NCBI GenBank assembly: GCA_011773985.1
Contig: WVWN01000001.1
Span: 45,614-109,613, forward strand
Length of the DNA stretch: 64,000 bases
Origin: Candidatus Zixiibacteriota bacterium
Lineage (GTDB): Bacteria > RBG-13-66-14 > B26-G2 > WVWN01
Direction of reading: 5' to 3'
This document shows positions 19,310 through 27,369 of this stretch, piece after piece. A program made the position numbers and the translations under genes. The notes beneath the pieces were generated by a model, which searched no databases, was not told the origin of the DNA, and saw nothing but the letters and a program-made list of their open reading frames with translations. Every line of letters starts with the position of its first letter. Positions within the stretch are counted from its first letter, which is position 1.

Positions 19310-19442
19310 CTACTCTCCTATGGTTACGTTATCGAGGCAAGCCGGCTTGTAATTATGCTTCGTCGCCGTGAGCTTGCCGTCGAAATACAAAACCGCCGCT
19401 GGCCCTGAGGCTGCGCCGGCCGGGAATAATTTCCTCTACCAT
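19310..19442 (-). pseudogene. Possible broken small gene upstream of the propeller gene
   Basis: An ATG at 19442 has a near-ideal ribosome site (GAGGAGG, 5 nt away) and a promoter 27 nt upstream. Its frame stops after 29 codons. Another frame stays open from about 19430 and reads PAAVLYFDGKLTATKHNYKP..., ending with a TAG (19310-19312) just beyond the ribosome site of the next gene. The layout of promoter, ribosome site and terminal coupling suggests a short gene with one indel. The protein is not recognised. It may instead be a leader peptide. Confidence 0.35.
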
Positions 19443-19468
19443 ACTTCCCTCCTCGTTCTTTCTAGTTA

Positions 19469-19498
19469 ATTATATACTTTAATCAACTCCTGCGTCAA
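19469..19498 (-). promoter_or_regulatory. Promoter TTGACG-N18-TATAAT
   Basis: Minus strand: -35 TTGACG at 19498-19493, -10 TATAAT at 19474-19469, 18-bp spacer. It serves the small broken gene and the propeller gene ending at 18564. Confidence 0.7.
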
Positions 19499-19544
19499 GG
19501 ACTTTCTTTATTAAGAAAAGCCGCCTCGGCGGCGGCCTACGGTC

Positions 19545-19573
19545 GTAGGGGCGACTGGCCAGTCGCCCCCTAC
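19545..19573. repeat. GTAGGGGC-type palindrome, copy 2
   Basis: Arms GTAGGGGCGACTGG and CCAGTCGCCCC-CTAC pair with almost no loop. The right end contains the stop codon of the NHL remnant on the minus strand. Confidence 0.55.
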
Positions 19574-19690
19574 TTAAACAACGCCTTGATCCGCCCCACG
19601 GACGTGGGAGCGACCGCGGGAAAAGTTTCCCGGAAGTATTGGATGCGGTGTTTAAAGCTATCCGCGACGTAGAAGCGGGCCGCCGTATTT
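19570..19690 (-). pseudogene. Remnant: 3' end of an NHL-repeat gene
   Basis: About 40 codons reading FYVADSFKHRIQYFRE...VAPTSVGRIKALFK then TAG. Near-identical at DNA level to the 3' end of the NHL gene at 17518, including the KALF tag. The homology stops abruptly at about 19690, next to a terminator that points the other way. There is no start codon or signal peptide. I read it as the truncated end of a duplicated or rearranged NHL gene. Confidence 0.75.
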
Positions 19691-19799
19691 AAATATTTAC
19701 GACCGAGAAAATAAGGCCGTCCCGAGGGGCGGTTTTTATTTACGATAAAATAGTATCTAACGCCGAGCCCGGTCGCTCCCCGGGGCTATTAGTTTAAGC
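19691..19799. other. Intergenic sequence between remnant and NHL gene
   Basis: Holds the plus-strand terminator at 19717 and an AT-rich stretch leading to the promoter at 19800. No gene seen. Confidence 0.5.
19717..19738 (+). terminator. Intrinsic terminator, related to those at 17360 and 20893
   Basis: CCGTCC / GGGCGG stem with a GU pair, tight loop, then five T. It has no complete plus-strand gene before it, so it is probably a leftover of a duplicated gene-end cassette. Confidence 0.6.
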
Positions 19800-19828
19800 T
19801 TGACAAATTATATTTTCGGTTTTATTAT
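19800..19828 (+). promoter_or_regulatory. Promoter TTGACA-N17-TATTAT
   Basis: Perfect -35 at 19800-19805 and -10 TATTAT at 19823-19828; an overlapping TATAAT starts at 19826. It drives the NHL gene at 19885, with a leader of about 50 nt. Confidence 0.8.
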
Positions 19829-19884
19829 AATTATAAGCTAAGGGGTTATGTTTCTGCGTTTTGCATACCGCGGGGGCGAAGGCG

Positions 19885-20853
19885 ATGAAGGGGCTAACGA
19901 TTTTTGCGGCTACGGCGGTGGCGTTCTCGGGTACCGCGGCTTTTGGGGTATGGGTATATAAAGGCAAATGGGGCTCCGAAGGGTCCGGCAGCGGCCAATT
20001 CAAGCTGCCTAACGGCGTGGCCGTCGGCGCGGGCGATGCCGTTTACGTGACCGACGGCACCCTCGACCGCGTCCAATACTTCACCAAAAACGGTTCGTTC
20101 CTCGGGAGGTGGGGCGTCAAGGGGTCCGCCTCCGGCCAGTTTAAAAGACCCAACGGCGTGGCCGTCGCGACGAACGGCGACGTCTACGTGACGGACGGCG
20201 GCAACTACCGCGTCCAGTACTTCACCAAGGACGGAAATTTCTTGGGCACCTGGGGCTCTCGAGGGTCCGGGCCCGGGCGGTTCACGGAACCGTACGGCGT
20301 CGCGGTCGCGCCCAACGGTACCGTCTACGTCACCGACGCGGCCAACGACCGCGTCCAGTACTTCACGAGGAACGGCGCATACTTGGGCGGGTGGGGCACA
20401 AACGGGTCCGGCGAGGGCGAGTTTAAGGGGCCGTTGGGGGCCGGCGTAGCGCCCAACGGCAACTTTTACGTCGCGGACAGCGGCAACCACCGCGTACAAT
20501 ACTTTACGGCCAAGGGTGTGTACCTCGGCCGGTGGGGCCGGAGCGGCTCGGGGGACGGCGAGTTCGACAACCCAGCCGGCGTGGCCGTTATGCCCAACAA
20601 GGACGTCTTCGTCGCCGATTGGTTCAACCACCGCGTCCAGTACTTCACCGCGGCCGGTTCGTTCTTGGGGAAATGGGGCGCGCGCGGGTCGGGCAACGGC
20701 CAGTTCCAGTATCCCCGGGGCGTCGCCGTTTCTCGGGACGGCGAGCGCGTTTACGTGGCGGATACGGTCAATTACCGCGTCCAATATTTCGTTTGGAGCG
20801 ACCCGGCCGTCGAACCCATTTCCGTCGGCCGCGTCAAGGCGCTGTTTAAGTAG
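19885..20853 (+). CDS. Secreted six-bladed NHL-repeat protein with KALF tag
   Basis: 322 residues from the ATG at 19885 (MKGLTIFAATAVAFSGTAAFG signal peptide); the in-frame TTG at 19861 would put extra residues before the signal. Six NHL repeats with the frame VYVTD...RVQYFT-x-x-GxxLGxWG-x-x-GSGxGxF. It ends VEPISVGRVKALFK. It is strongly similar to the gene at 17518 on the opposite strand, but its repeats are more uniform. The stop codon is part of a 27-nt palindrome. Extracellular or surface location is inferred. Confidence 0.9.
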   Translation: MKGLTIFAATAVAFSGTAAFGVWVYKGKWGSEGSGSGQFKLPNGVAVGAGDAVYVTDGTLDRVQYFTKNGSFLGRWGVKGSASGQFKRPNGVAVATNGDVYVTDGGNYRVQYFTKDGNFLGTWGSRGSGPGRFTEPYGVAVAPNGTVYVTDAANDRVQYFTRNGAYLGGWGTNGSGEGEFKGPLGAGVAPNGNFYVADSGNHRVQYFTAKGVYLGRWGRSGSGDGEFDNPAGVAVMPNKDVFVADWFNHRVQYFTAAGSFLGKWGARGSGNGQFQYPRGVAVSRDGERVYVADTVNYRVQYFVWSDPAVEPISVGRVKALFK

Positions 20854-20880
20854 GGGCGCAAGGCCTTGCGCCCCTATTTT
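20850..20880. repeat. GTAGGGGC-type palindrome, copy 3, overlapping the stop codon
   Basis: Arms TAGGGGCGCAAGG / CCTTGCGCCCCTA are perfect and followed by four T, so it may also stop transcription. The first TAG is the stop codon of the NHL gene. Confidence 0.65.
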
Positions 20881-20892
20881 GAATAAAAAAAG

Positions 20893-20914
20893 CCGCCCCG
20901 AGGGGCGGTTTTTT
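20893..20914 (+). terminator. Intrinsic terminator after the NHL gene
   Basis: CCGCCC / GGGCGG with loop CGAG, preceded by A7 and followed by T6. Confidence 0.85.
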
Positions 20915-20926
20915 ATTTCAAAAATG

Positions 20927-21001
20927 TGAGCCGCCTGGGATTCGAACCCAGGACTCCCGGCTTAAAAGGCCGGTGCTCTGACCGGGCTGAGCTAGCGGCT
21001 C
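20927..21001 (-). tRNA. tRNA-Lys(TTT)
   Basis: On the minus strand the acceptor GAGCCGC pairs with GCGGCTC, discriminator A. The anticodon loop CTTTTAA gives TTT, the T loop is TTCGAAT, and the D arm is GCTC...GAGC. 75 nt, no encoded CCA. It lies downstream of purA on the same strand. Confidence 0.95.
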
Positions 21002-21052
21002 CCGACCGCCAATTTATAACAAATATTATTAACTTCCGCAACCCCTCGCCCC

Positions 21053-22333
21053 TTACTCGAAGACCTGACGGCGCATAAAGCCGTCGTCGCGGCTCGGCCC
21101 CGTCGAGACGAACGCCACCTCCGCGCCCGCGTAATCTTCGATAAATTTTATATAATCCTTGGCGGCTTTGGGCAGCGCGTCGTAAGACGTCGCGCCGCTC
21201 GCGCCGTCGGCCCAGCCGGAAAGCTCCTCGTATATCGGCTCGACGCTGCCGAGGTGGTCGAGGGACGCCGGCGCCCCCTCGAGGCGCTCGCCGTCCAGCT
21301 CGTACGCCACGCATACCTTGACCGGCTCGAGGCCGTCCAACACGTCCAGCTTGTTCAGCGCTATTAGGTCTACGCCCGCCGTATTTACGCTATATTTTAA
21401 TAAAACTAGGTCGAGCCAACCGCAGCGCCGCGGCCTGCCCGTCGTCGAGCCGTATTCATTCCCGCGCCGCCGAAGCCGCTCGCCCAGCTCGCCCGAAAGC
21501 TCCGTCGGGAAAGGCCCCTCGCCCACGCGCGTCTGGTAAGCTTTGACGACGCCGAGGACCGCGTCGACGAAGCCGGGCCGCAGGCCCAGGCCCGCGGCCG
21601 CGCCCCCCGGGTGCACCGTCGAGCTCGTCACGAACGGGTACGTGCCGTAGTCGACGTCGAGCAGCAAACCGTGCGCCCCCTCGAGCAATACCTTCGCGCC
21701 GCTCGCGACCTCCTGCCGCATCGCCGCGGCCACGTCGCCCGCGTACGGCTCGAGCTTCGGCGCCCCCTCCCGTAGCCCCGCTAAGACCTCCACCTCGTCT
21801 ACCGCCACCCCCAGCGCCTCGAGCGTCGGGGCGTGGCGGTCGGCGAGCGCTCCCAGCCGCTCCGCGAGGCGCCCGTCGTCGAAGAGGTCCGCGACGCGCA
21901 GGCCCAGCCGGCTCGCTTTGTCGGCGTAGCAGGGCCCGATGCCGCGGCCCGTCGTGCCCAGGCGCCGACGCCCCAGCGCCTCGTCCCCCGCCTGGTCCAG
22001 CTTCACGTGGTAGGGCAGGATGAGGTGGCAGTTCCAGTCGACGGTCAGGTTTTCCGCGGCGACGCCGAGCGAGGCGAGGCGCTCGAGCTCCTCCAACAGA
22101 TACGCCGGGTTTACCACGCAGCCCCGGCCCACGTAGCACCGGACGTCCGGCCGCAGTATGCCGACCGGGACCAGCCGCAATACGATTTTGTCCGAACCCA
22201 CGACGACGGTGTGGCCGGCGTTGTTGCCGCCGTTGAAGCGCGCCATCGCCCCGACCTCGCGCGACAGCACGTCCGCCACCTTGCCCTTCCCCTCGTCGCC
22301 CCACTGGGCGCCTATCATCGCGACTACCGACAT
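21053..22333 (-). CDS. purA: Adenylosuccinate synthetase
   Basis: 426 residues from the ATG at 22333, which has GGAGG upstream and gives the expected MSVVAMIGAQWGDEGKGK start. It joins IMP and aspartate with GTP in the committed step to AMP. Family features: the GDEGKGK phosphate loop, NGGNNAGHTVV (substrate His), GTTGRGIGPCYADK (arranged TGRGIGP) and the guanine-binding NKLDVLDGL near the C-terminus. The frame is open 29 codons further upstream but only through a hairpin leader. Its own promoter and a 5' hairpin lie at 22366-22420. Confidence 0.96.
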   Translation of the reverse strand: MSVVAMIGAQWGDEGKGKVADVLSREVGAMARFNGGNNAGHTVVVGSDKIVLRLVPVGILRPDVRCYVGRGCVVNPAYLLEELERLASLGVAAENLTVDWNCHLILPYHVKLDQAGDEALGRRRLGTTGRGIGPCYADKASRLGLRVADLFDDGRLAERLGALADRHAPTLEALGVAVDEVEVLAGLREGAPKLEPYAGDVAAAMRQEVASGAKVLLEGAHGLLLDVDYGTYPFVTSSTVHPGGAAAGLGLRPGFVDAVLGVVKAYQTRVGEGPFPTELSGELGERLRRRGNEYGSTTGRPRRCGWLDLVLLKYSVNTAGVDLIALNKLDVLDGLEPVKVCVAYELDGERLEGAPASLDHLGSVEPIYEELSGWADGASGATSYDALPKAAKDYIKFIEDYAGAEVAFVSTGPSRDDGFMRRQVFE

Positions 22334-22361
22334 GAAAAACCTCCGCTGACGCCGGACGCAC

Positions 22362-22386
22362 AAAAACGGGCGAGAAACTCGCCCGT
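22362..22386 (-). terminator. Hairpin with T-run in the purA leader
   Basis: ACGGGCGAG / CTCGCCCGT is a perfect 9-bp stem with a TTT loop, followed by TTTT(T). It begins at the predicted transcription start of purA, so it is either a read-through terminator for the toxin-antitoxin operon or a 5' attenuator/stabiliser of the purA message. Confidence 0.65.
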
Positions 22387-22392
22387 TGGGGA

Positions 22393-22420
22393 AGTATAAC
22401 AAATCGCCGCGCGAATGCAA
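22393..22420 (-). promoter_or_regulatory. Promoter TTGCAT-N16-TATACT of purA
   Basis: Minus strand: -35 TTGCAT at 22420-22415 and -10 TATACT at 22398-22393. The start would be near 22386. Confidence 0.6.
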
Positions 22421-22445
22421 GCGTTAACTAAGCTTCCGTGGCTTA

Positions 22446-22700
22446 TTACCGATAAGCTACTTCGCGCTTCCTTACCGCTATTACCGTGACGGTCTTCGCT
22501 TCGTCTTCCACGCCATATACCACGCGATAGTCGCCTACCCGAATCCTGTACAAGTTCTCTTTTCCGGTGAGTTTTCGCGCCCCTGTGGGGCGGGGGGCTT
22601 CCTTCAAACCTTCAATCGAACTTTTGACGCGCGCTCTGATTCGGGGCCCTAGCCGCTCGAGTTCTTTAAACGCCGACGTTTTAATTTTTATCCGGTACAA
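22446..22700 (-). CDS. RelE/ParE-family toxin
   Basis: 84 residues, the normal size of RelE-type ribonuclease toxins. It has the family pattern: helix rich in basic residues, then KLTGKENLYRIRVGDYRVVYGVED, then VTVIAVRKREVAYR. RelE toxins cut mRNA at the ribosome; ParE members poison gyrase, and sequence alone does not separate them, though the R-x-x-x-YR-h-h-Y core favours RelE. It starts with TTG one nucleotide after the antitoxin stop, so translation should be coupled and weaker than that of the antitoxin. Confidence 0.85.
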   Translation of the reverse strand: MYRIKIKTSAFKELERLGPRIRARVKSSIEGLKEAPRPTGARKLTGKENLYRIRVGDYRVVYGVEDEAKTVTVIAVRKREVAYR

Positions 22701-22701
22701 G

Positions 22702-22884
22702 TCAAAGCTCGGCTTTTACCGATTCCCAGTCTAGGTCCGCCTCGTCGGCGCGCGCTTCGACTATTTTCAGGTCCGCGACGTCTTCTAGTAGTTCCTCGAT
22801 TTCTTTAAAAGTCTCGAGGTCGATGACTACGGCGACCGGCCTGCCATCGTTGCCTATTATTATCTGCTTTTTTATCGTGACCAC
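22702..22884 (-). CDS. Antitoxin partner of the RelE-type toxin
   Basis: 60 residues from GTG at 22884 (GGGGA ribosome site). The N-terminal half has the Phd/YefM-like DNA-binding pattern with PVAVVIDLETFKEIEELLED, and the acidic C-terminal tail would wrap the toxin. Such proteins repress their own promoter; the TATAAT box is 23 nt upstream of the start. The order antitoxin then toxin is canonical. Confidence 0.8.
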   Translation of the reverse strand: MVTIKKQIIIGNDGRPVAVVIDLETFKEIEELLEDVADLKIVEARADEADLDWESVKAEL

Positions 22885-22906
22885 GGCGGTTCCCCTTTTC
22901 TATCTA

Positions 22907-22915
22907 ATTATAGCA
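22907..22915 (-). promoter_or_regulatory. Extended -10 TGCTATAAT of the toxin-antitoxin operon
   Basis: TATAAT at 22912-22907 with TG one base upstream. No good -35 box, as expected for extended -10 promoters. Confidence 0.6.
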
Positions 22916-23007
22916 TAATGGCCCAAACGTGTGCACGTCGTATTTAATAGCTAGCGCCTGTTCGTCCGTTAGAAATTCGCGCTTCGGGCGCGTCGCGGAA
23001 TTAATGT

Positions 23008-23036
23008 TTGATATTGGCCGCCGGTTATGGTATACG
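23008..23036 (+). promoter_or_regulatory. Promoter TTGATA-N17-TATACG
   Basis: -35 at 23008-23013 and -10 at 23031-23036, about 50 nt before the ATG at 23087. Confidence 0.6.
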
Positions 23037-23086
23037 AAGTCTCGAGTTAAGGAGGCGCCAACGAGAGCACTCAAAAGGAGGCTGGC

Positions 23087-23515
23087 ATGGATAGAGCAAA
23101 AACCCGCATAGGTTTCCTCACCGTACTTATGACGGCCTCGGCGGTGGCCGCGTTCGCGTACATCCACACCTACTCCGGGTTCCTGACCGGCACCGGCGAC
23201 GTCGACACCTTTTCTTTCACGACGAGCGCCGAATTAGTGGAAATAGAGTTCAACTGTTTTTCTAAGGCCGTCGTCGAGGTGGACGTGACGCGCGACGGAA
23301 AATATTTGTGCACGTTCGGCGTGGACGGCGTAGCGGACAAGGCCCGCCTGGTTAACGTCAGAGAGGACGAGCGGGGTACGGGCAACGTCAAGGTGGAGGA
23401 CGAGGACGGCAAGGCGCTCGTCCGGATAAAGGGCGGCGGCGAATACTACATAGCGGCCCGCTCGGTCAAGGGCTCGGCCGAGTGGGGCTTCGCCTGGCGC
23501 GAGGCGAGCGAGTAG
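23087..23515 (+). CDS. Small secreted beta-sandwich protein
   Basis: 142 residues with a signal peptide (about 1-24) and a mature domain of beta strands: GTGDVDTFSFTT, then VEVDVTRDGKYLCTFG and GNVKVEDEDGKALVRIKGGGEYYIAARS. The pattern resembles bacterial pre-peptidase C-terminal (PPC) domains, which often begin with a D-x-D-x-F-x-F strand. The AAGGAGG ribosome site is strong. It lacks the KALF tag of its neighbours, so it may be periplasmic or freely secreted. Function unknown. Confidence 0.7.
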   Translation: MDRAKTRIGFLTVLMTASAVAAFAYIHTYSGFLTGTGDVDTFSFTTSAELVEIEFNCFSKAVVEVDVTRDGKYLCTFGVDGVADKARLVNVREDERGTGNVKVEDEDGKALVRIKGGGEYYIAARSVKGSAEWGFAWREASE

Positions 23516-23748
23516 TAATTATTCATAACGCGTACAACGCGCGCCGGCCCTCAAGGCCGCGGCCTTTTATGAAAAACTTTCGCGCCCCCTCCGCCCGCGC
23601 GTCCGCGCGTTGTTATGTCGTATCGATTACGCTAAGTATACGCCGCCTCGTCGTTTACCTTCCCCCCGTCGTTTTGTTACCCCACGCCCTTTTCGGGAAT
23701 TTCGAGGGGGGAAGCCCCTAATCGATTACGGAAGTACTGATTAAATAC
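23516..23748. other. Intergenic region, weak hairpin only
   Basis: A 14-bp palindrome AAGGCCGCGGCCTT (23553-23566) followed by TTTTAT may be a weak terminator. Nothing else is recognised. Confidence 0.4.
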
Positions 23749-23777
23749 TTGATAATTTTTATCACCTATGTTATATA
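23749..23777 (+). promoter_or_regulatory. Promoter TTGATA-N17-TATATA
   Basis: -35 at 23749-23754 and -10 at 23772-23777, about 27 nt before the ribosome site of the next gene. Confidence 0.65.
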
Positions 23778-23810
23778 TGCCCGCACAGAAACCCAAAAGG
23801 AGGTACGCAA

Positions 23811-24302
23811 ATGAAGTGGCTTGCGTTACTATTGGTCCCCTCGTTCGCGTTCGGCGCGACGGTGGTAGCCACATTCCCGCTCTCTACCGATACGTGGATT
23901 ATCCGGAGTAACCCGTATTGGTGGCACGTCGGCGACACGGTATACGGACCCCGCAACCTCGGTACGGCGCAACTCAATTCGGCGAAAGTCAATATCCCTA
24001 TCGCGTACACCGTTTTGCGCGCCGGCGGTTACATTAACATGGACCTGCGGTTGGGCGGTTCCACCGTCGGCTCGTTCACGATTGTAGGCCCGGTATCTGT
24101 GGGGACGTGGGTAAAGTCCTTCAACATCTCCCCCTACAAGCCCTCCGGCACCCCCGAAGTGCGTTATTATGAGACGAACCAAGTTCGCTCCGGATATGGT
24201 TCCATAGTCATAGGGCGAACCGGCGGCTGGATCGACTTCTATACCGGCGGCGTGGGCGTCGCCCCCGCGTCTTTCGGCCAAATAAAAGCGCTCTATAAAT
24301 AA
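23811..24302 (+). CDS. Small secreted protein with KALF tag
   Basis: 163 residues. A short signal peptide (MKWLALLLVPSFAFGA) is followed by a beta-rich domain with no repeats, unlike the propellers. The last 14 residues are VAPASFGQIKALYK, the most divergent copy of the shared tag (Q for R, Y for F). AAAGGAGGT before the ATG is an ideal ribosome site. That a non-propeller protein carries the tag argues that the tag is a separate module. Function unknown. Confidence 0.75.
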   Translation: MKWLALLLVPSFAFGATVVATFPLSTDTWIIRSNPYWWHVGDTVYGPRNLGTAQLNSAKVNIPIAYTVLRAGGYINMDLRLGGSTVGSFTIVGPVSVGTWVKSFNISPYKPSGTPEVRYYETNQVRSGYGSIVIGRTGGWIDFYTGGVGVAPASFGQIKALYK

Positions 24303-24327
24303 CGCCGCCTAGCCGACTCGCAATAAA

Positions 24328-24355
24328 AACCCCGCCGTCGTAGCGGGGTTTTTTA
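24328..24355 (+). terminator. Intrinsic terminator
   Basis: AACCCCGC / GCGGGGTT with loop CGTCGTA and six T. Confidence 0.85.
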
Positions 24356-24646
24356 CGACTCCGGGACGAAACCGTAGGCGGCCCGAACGCCGCCGTACTC
24401 TTATTAAAATTTTTCGGGGCCGCTCCGGCCGCGCGGGTAAAGAAAAGGCCGCGCGTCCTACGCGGGCTCCGGGCGCCTCCTCGCCGCGCTCGCTTACCTC
24501 GCGCGCTGCGGGGTCGCCCTCCGCATAATTATAAAACCGCGGCGGCGCCTTTAAAGGCCGCTGCTACCGTATTAATGTATTGCCCCCGCCGCTACCGTTT
24601 TTTATAATTGGAATGTGTTAGGTTATATAATAAGGAGAGGACCGTT
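24356..24646. other. Intergenic region upstream of hutU
   Basis: GC-rich and featureless to about 24590. A TATAAT at 24603-24608 and a TATATAAT at 24624-24631 precede hutU; either could be its -10 box, but no clear -35 is visible. Confidence 0.4.
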
Positions 24647-26320
24647 ATGGCGATAGCGAGCAAAGCGCGAACGGTCCGGGCGCCGCGCGGCACGACGCTG
24701 AGCTGTAAGGGCTGGCACCAGGAGGCGGCGCTCCGGATGTTGATGAACAATTTGGACCCGGCCGTCGCCGAGATACCCGAGGAGCTGGTCGTCTACGGCG
24801 GCGCCGGCAAGGCCGCGCGCAGTTGGGAAGCATTCGACAAGATAGTCGAAACGCTCCGGCGGCTGGATAACGACGAGACGCTTTTAATCCAATCCGGCAA
24901 GCCGGTGGGCGTCTTCAAGACGACGGCCGACGCGCCCCGCGTCCTAATCGCCAACTCGCTCCTCGTACCGGCCTGGGCCAACTGGGAGACCTTCTGGGAG
25001 CTCGAAGGCCGCGGCCTCATCATGTACGGCCAGATGACCGCGGGCTCCTGGATATACATCGGCACGCAGGGAATCCTCCAGGGCACGTACGAGACCTTCG
25101 CCGAGTGCGCGCGCCAGCACTTCGGCGGCTCGCTCGCCGGCAAGTGGGTCCTCACCGCGGGGATGGGCGGCATGTCCGGCGCCCAGCCGCTCGCGGTCAC
25201 GATGAACGGGGGCGTTATTATAGACGTCGAGGTCGACCCGGCGCGCATTAGGCGTCGCGTGGATGCGGGCCTTTGCGACCGTATGACCGATGACCTCGAC
25301 GAGGCGCTCCGCTGGCGCGACGACGCGCTGAAGAAAAAAGAGCCGCTGTCGATAGGGCTCGTGGCCAATGCCGGCGATACGCATCCGGACCTCGCGCGCC
25401 GCGGCGAAATCCCCGACGCCCTTACGGACCAAACCTCCGCCCACGACATGCTCCAAGGCTACGTCCCGGCGGGGATGACGTTCGCGGAGGCCATCGCGCT
25501 CCGCGAGAAGGACCCGGAAGAGTATACGAAGCGGGCTTACGATACCGTCGCCGTCCACGTCGGGGCCATGCTCGAGATGCGGAAGAGGGGCGCCGTAACC
25601 TTCGACTACGGCAACAACATCCGCGCGCAGGCGAAGAAGGCCGGGGTCGAGGACGCGTTCGCGTTTCCCGGCTTCGTGCCGGCGTTCATCAGGCCGATGT
25701 TCTGCCGCGGCAAGGGGCCGTTCCGCTGGGCCGCGCTATCCGGCGAGCCGGCCGATATCGCCGCGACGGACGACGAGGTTTTGAAACTCTTCCCGGAGGA
25801 CGAGGCGCTCGCGCGGTGGATACGCCTCGCGCGGGAGAAGGTCCCGTTCCAGGGCCTGCCGGCGCGGATATGCTGGCTCGGCTACGGCGACCGCGCGCGG
25901 ATGGGCCTCGCGATGAACGAGCTGGTTAAAACCGGAAAAGCCAAAGCGCCCTTCGTTATAGGCCGCGACCACCTCGACGGCGGTTCCGTCGCGTCGCCGT
26001 ACCGCGAGACGGAGGGGATGCGCGACGGCTCGGACGCGATTGCCGATTGGCCTATTTTAAACGCCCTCCTCAACGCCGTCTCCGGCGCGACGTGGGTGAG
26101 CGTCCACCACGGCGGCGGCGTCGGCATCGGCTACTCGCTGCACGCGGGCCAGGTCATCGTCGCCGACGGCTCGAGCGAGCAGGCCGCGCGCCTCGAGCGC
26201 GTCCTGACCAACGACCCGGGGACCGGGGTCATGCGCCACGCCGACGCCGGCTACGAGGAAGCCATCGCGGTCGCGCGGGAGAAGGGTGTGGATTTGCCGA
26301 GCCTACCGGATTCGCCGTAA
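24647..26320 (+). CDS. hutU: Urocanate hydratase
   Basis: 557 residues from the ATG at 24647 (AAGGAGAG upstream); an in-frame ATG at 24608 is less likely. It converts urocanate to imidazolonepropionate, the second step of histidine breakdown, with tightly bound NAD as electrophile. Seen: [11 protein letters not shown], the NAD-binding [10 protein letters not shown] (about 180), the catalytic-cysteine segment [15 protein letters not shown] (about 405-419) and [13 protein letters not shown] near the end. No hutH, hutI or hutG is within the window, so it stands alone here. Confidence 0.95.
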   Translation: MAIASKARTVRAPRGTTLSCKGWHQEAALRMLMNNLDPAVAEIPEELVVYGGAGKAARSWEAFDKIVETLRRLDNDETLLIQSGKPVGVFKTTADAPRVLIANSLLVPAWANWETFWELEGRGLIMYGQMTAGSWIYIGTQGILQGTYETFAECARQHFGGSLAGKWVLTAGMGGMSGAQPLAVTMNGGVIIDVEVDPARIRRRVDAGLCDRMTDDLDEALRWRDDALKKKEPLSIGLVANAGDTHPDLARRGEIPDALTDQTSAHDMLQGYVPAGMTFAEAIALREKDPEEYTKRAYDTVAVHVGAMLEMRKRGAVTFDYGNNIRAQAKKAGVEDAFAFPGFVPAFIRPMFCRGKGPFRWAALSGEPADIAATDDEVLKLFPEDEALARWIRLAREKVPFQGLPARICWLGYGDRARMGLAMNELVKTGKAKAPFVIGRDHLDGGSVASPYRETEGMRDGSDAIADWPILNALLNAVSGATWVSVHHGGGVGIGYSLHAGQVIVADGSSEQAARLERVLTNDPGTGVMRHADAGYEEAIAVAREKGVDLPSLPDSP

Positions 26321-26349
26321 ACGCGAACGCCGTTGAAGGCGGCCCGGCC

Positions 26350-27351
26350 TCAGCGGCACGCGATGTCGCGGTCCGCGTCGGTTACGAGCCAGTTGGCGGC
26401 TCGTACTTGTTCCGGCGAGGGGCGCGTAACTTCGTATATTACGAACGGCGCGCCGCCGGCTAGGGGGAGGTAGCCGGCCCGAAGGAGCGGCGCGCGGTAG
26501 GTGGTTCCGAGGTAGGGAAGGGTTACGTGCTCGGCGCCTCCCTCGCGCGCGTGGGCCGCGACGGCCGCCAGGAGGCTGCCGACGGTGGCCGGTGCGTCCT
26601 CCGCGGCGATAAGGTCCCTAATCCACATCCCGCGGGGCGTCCGCTCTGCGACGACGTAACCGGCCGCCCCTCCCGCGGGCACGATCCACGCTGCCGTCCC
26701 GCCGCCCAGGGGAAGCCGCCACTCCAGGAACGACGCCCCCCGGACGCCGACGAATTTCCACCGCCGCCGGGCTTTTTCCCCCACCTCGTCGATCCGGTCG
26801 TCGTATGCCGTTAATCGCTCCGCAGGCCGAAACCCGCGGGTTGGCGCGAGGGCGGAGGCGAGGCCGGAGAGGGCCGCGGCGGGGATTCGGCGCCAGAGGG
26901 GGGAGCCGGCGGCCGCGAGCGGCTTTACCCACCGCCGCAAGCGCCCCACGAACGCGTGCCCCGTTTTCTTGTGCAACTCGTAGATGGGGGCGCTGGGGAA
27001 GCTGATCGCGAACGGCGCGCCGTGGTCCCACAACCATTCGCCGGCGAGGGCCCAGAGTTCGTTCAGTATCCCGCGGCGCTGATGGGCGGGGTCGGTCACG
27101 GCGTCGCCCGGTTGGTAAATCGTAACTTGTTCCCCGCCCGCCGAGAACGCCGACGGGTGCAAGCCGACGAAACCTACCAGTCCCTCTCCGCCCCGCGCGG
27201 CGAAGGCGACGACGGCTCCCGCCGGGTTCCCGAAGTACTTCCGGAGCCACCTCTCCGGGGAGGCCGGGCCGCCGAAGGCGCGCTCGAACAGGGCGCGGGC
27301 CGCGAGGACCTCCGCTTCCGAGGCGCGTTCGAATTTTATACCCGCGATCAT
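26350..27351 (-). CDS. GNAT-family N-acetyltransferase
   Basis: 333 residues. The acetyl-CoA loop is TDPAHQRRGILNELW (about 90-104), the classic Q/R-x-x-G-x-G/A motif of GNAT enzymes. The remainder has a second, degenerate GNAT-like half, as in the Eis-like and FemX-like two-domain proteins. It starts 18 nt after the polysaccharide deacetylase, so it may modify the same sugar or amino-sugar product. The substrate cannot be told. Located in the cytoplasm (no signal). Confidence 0.75.
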   Translation of the reverse strand: MIAGIKFERASEAEVLAARALFERAFGGPASPERWLRKYFGNPAGAVVAFAARGGEGLVGFVGLHPSAFSAGGEQVTIYQPGDAVTDPAHQRRGILNELWALAGEWLWDHGAPFAISFPSAPIYELHKKTGHAFVGRLRRWVKPLAAAGSPLWRRIPAAALSGLASALAPTRGFRPAERLTAYDDRIDEVGEKARRRWKFVGVRGASFLEWRLPLGGGTAAWIVPAGGAAGYVVAERTPRGMWIRDLIAAEDAPATVGSLLAAVAAHAREGGAEHVTLPYLGTTYRAPLLRAGYLPLAGGAPFVIYEVTRPSPEQVRAANWLVTDADRDIACR

Positions 27352-27369
27352 AACGGTCCCCCGCCCGGC

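Noticed and set aside
22904..23167. 87-codon minus-strand frame before the toxin-antitoxin pair
   Set aside because: It overlaps two promoters, shows no family pattern and has odd composition.
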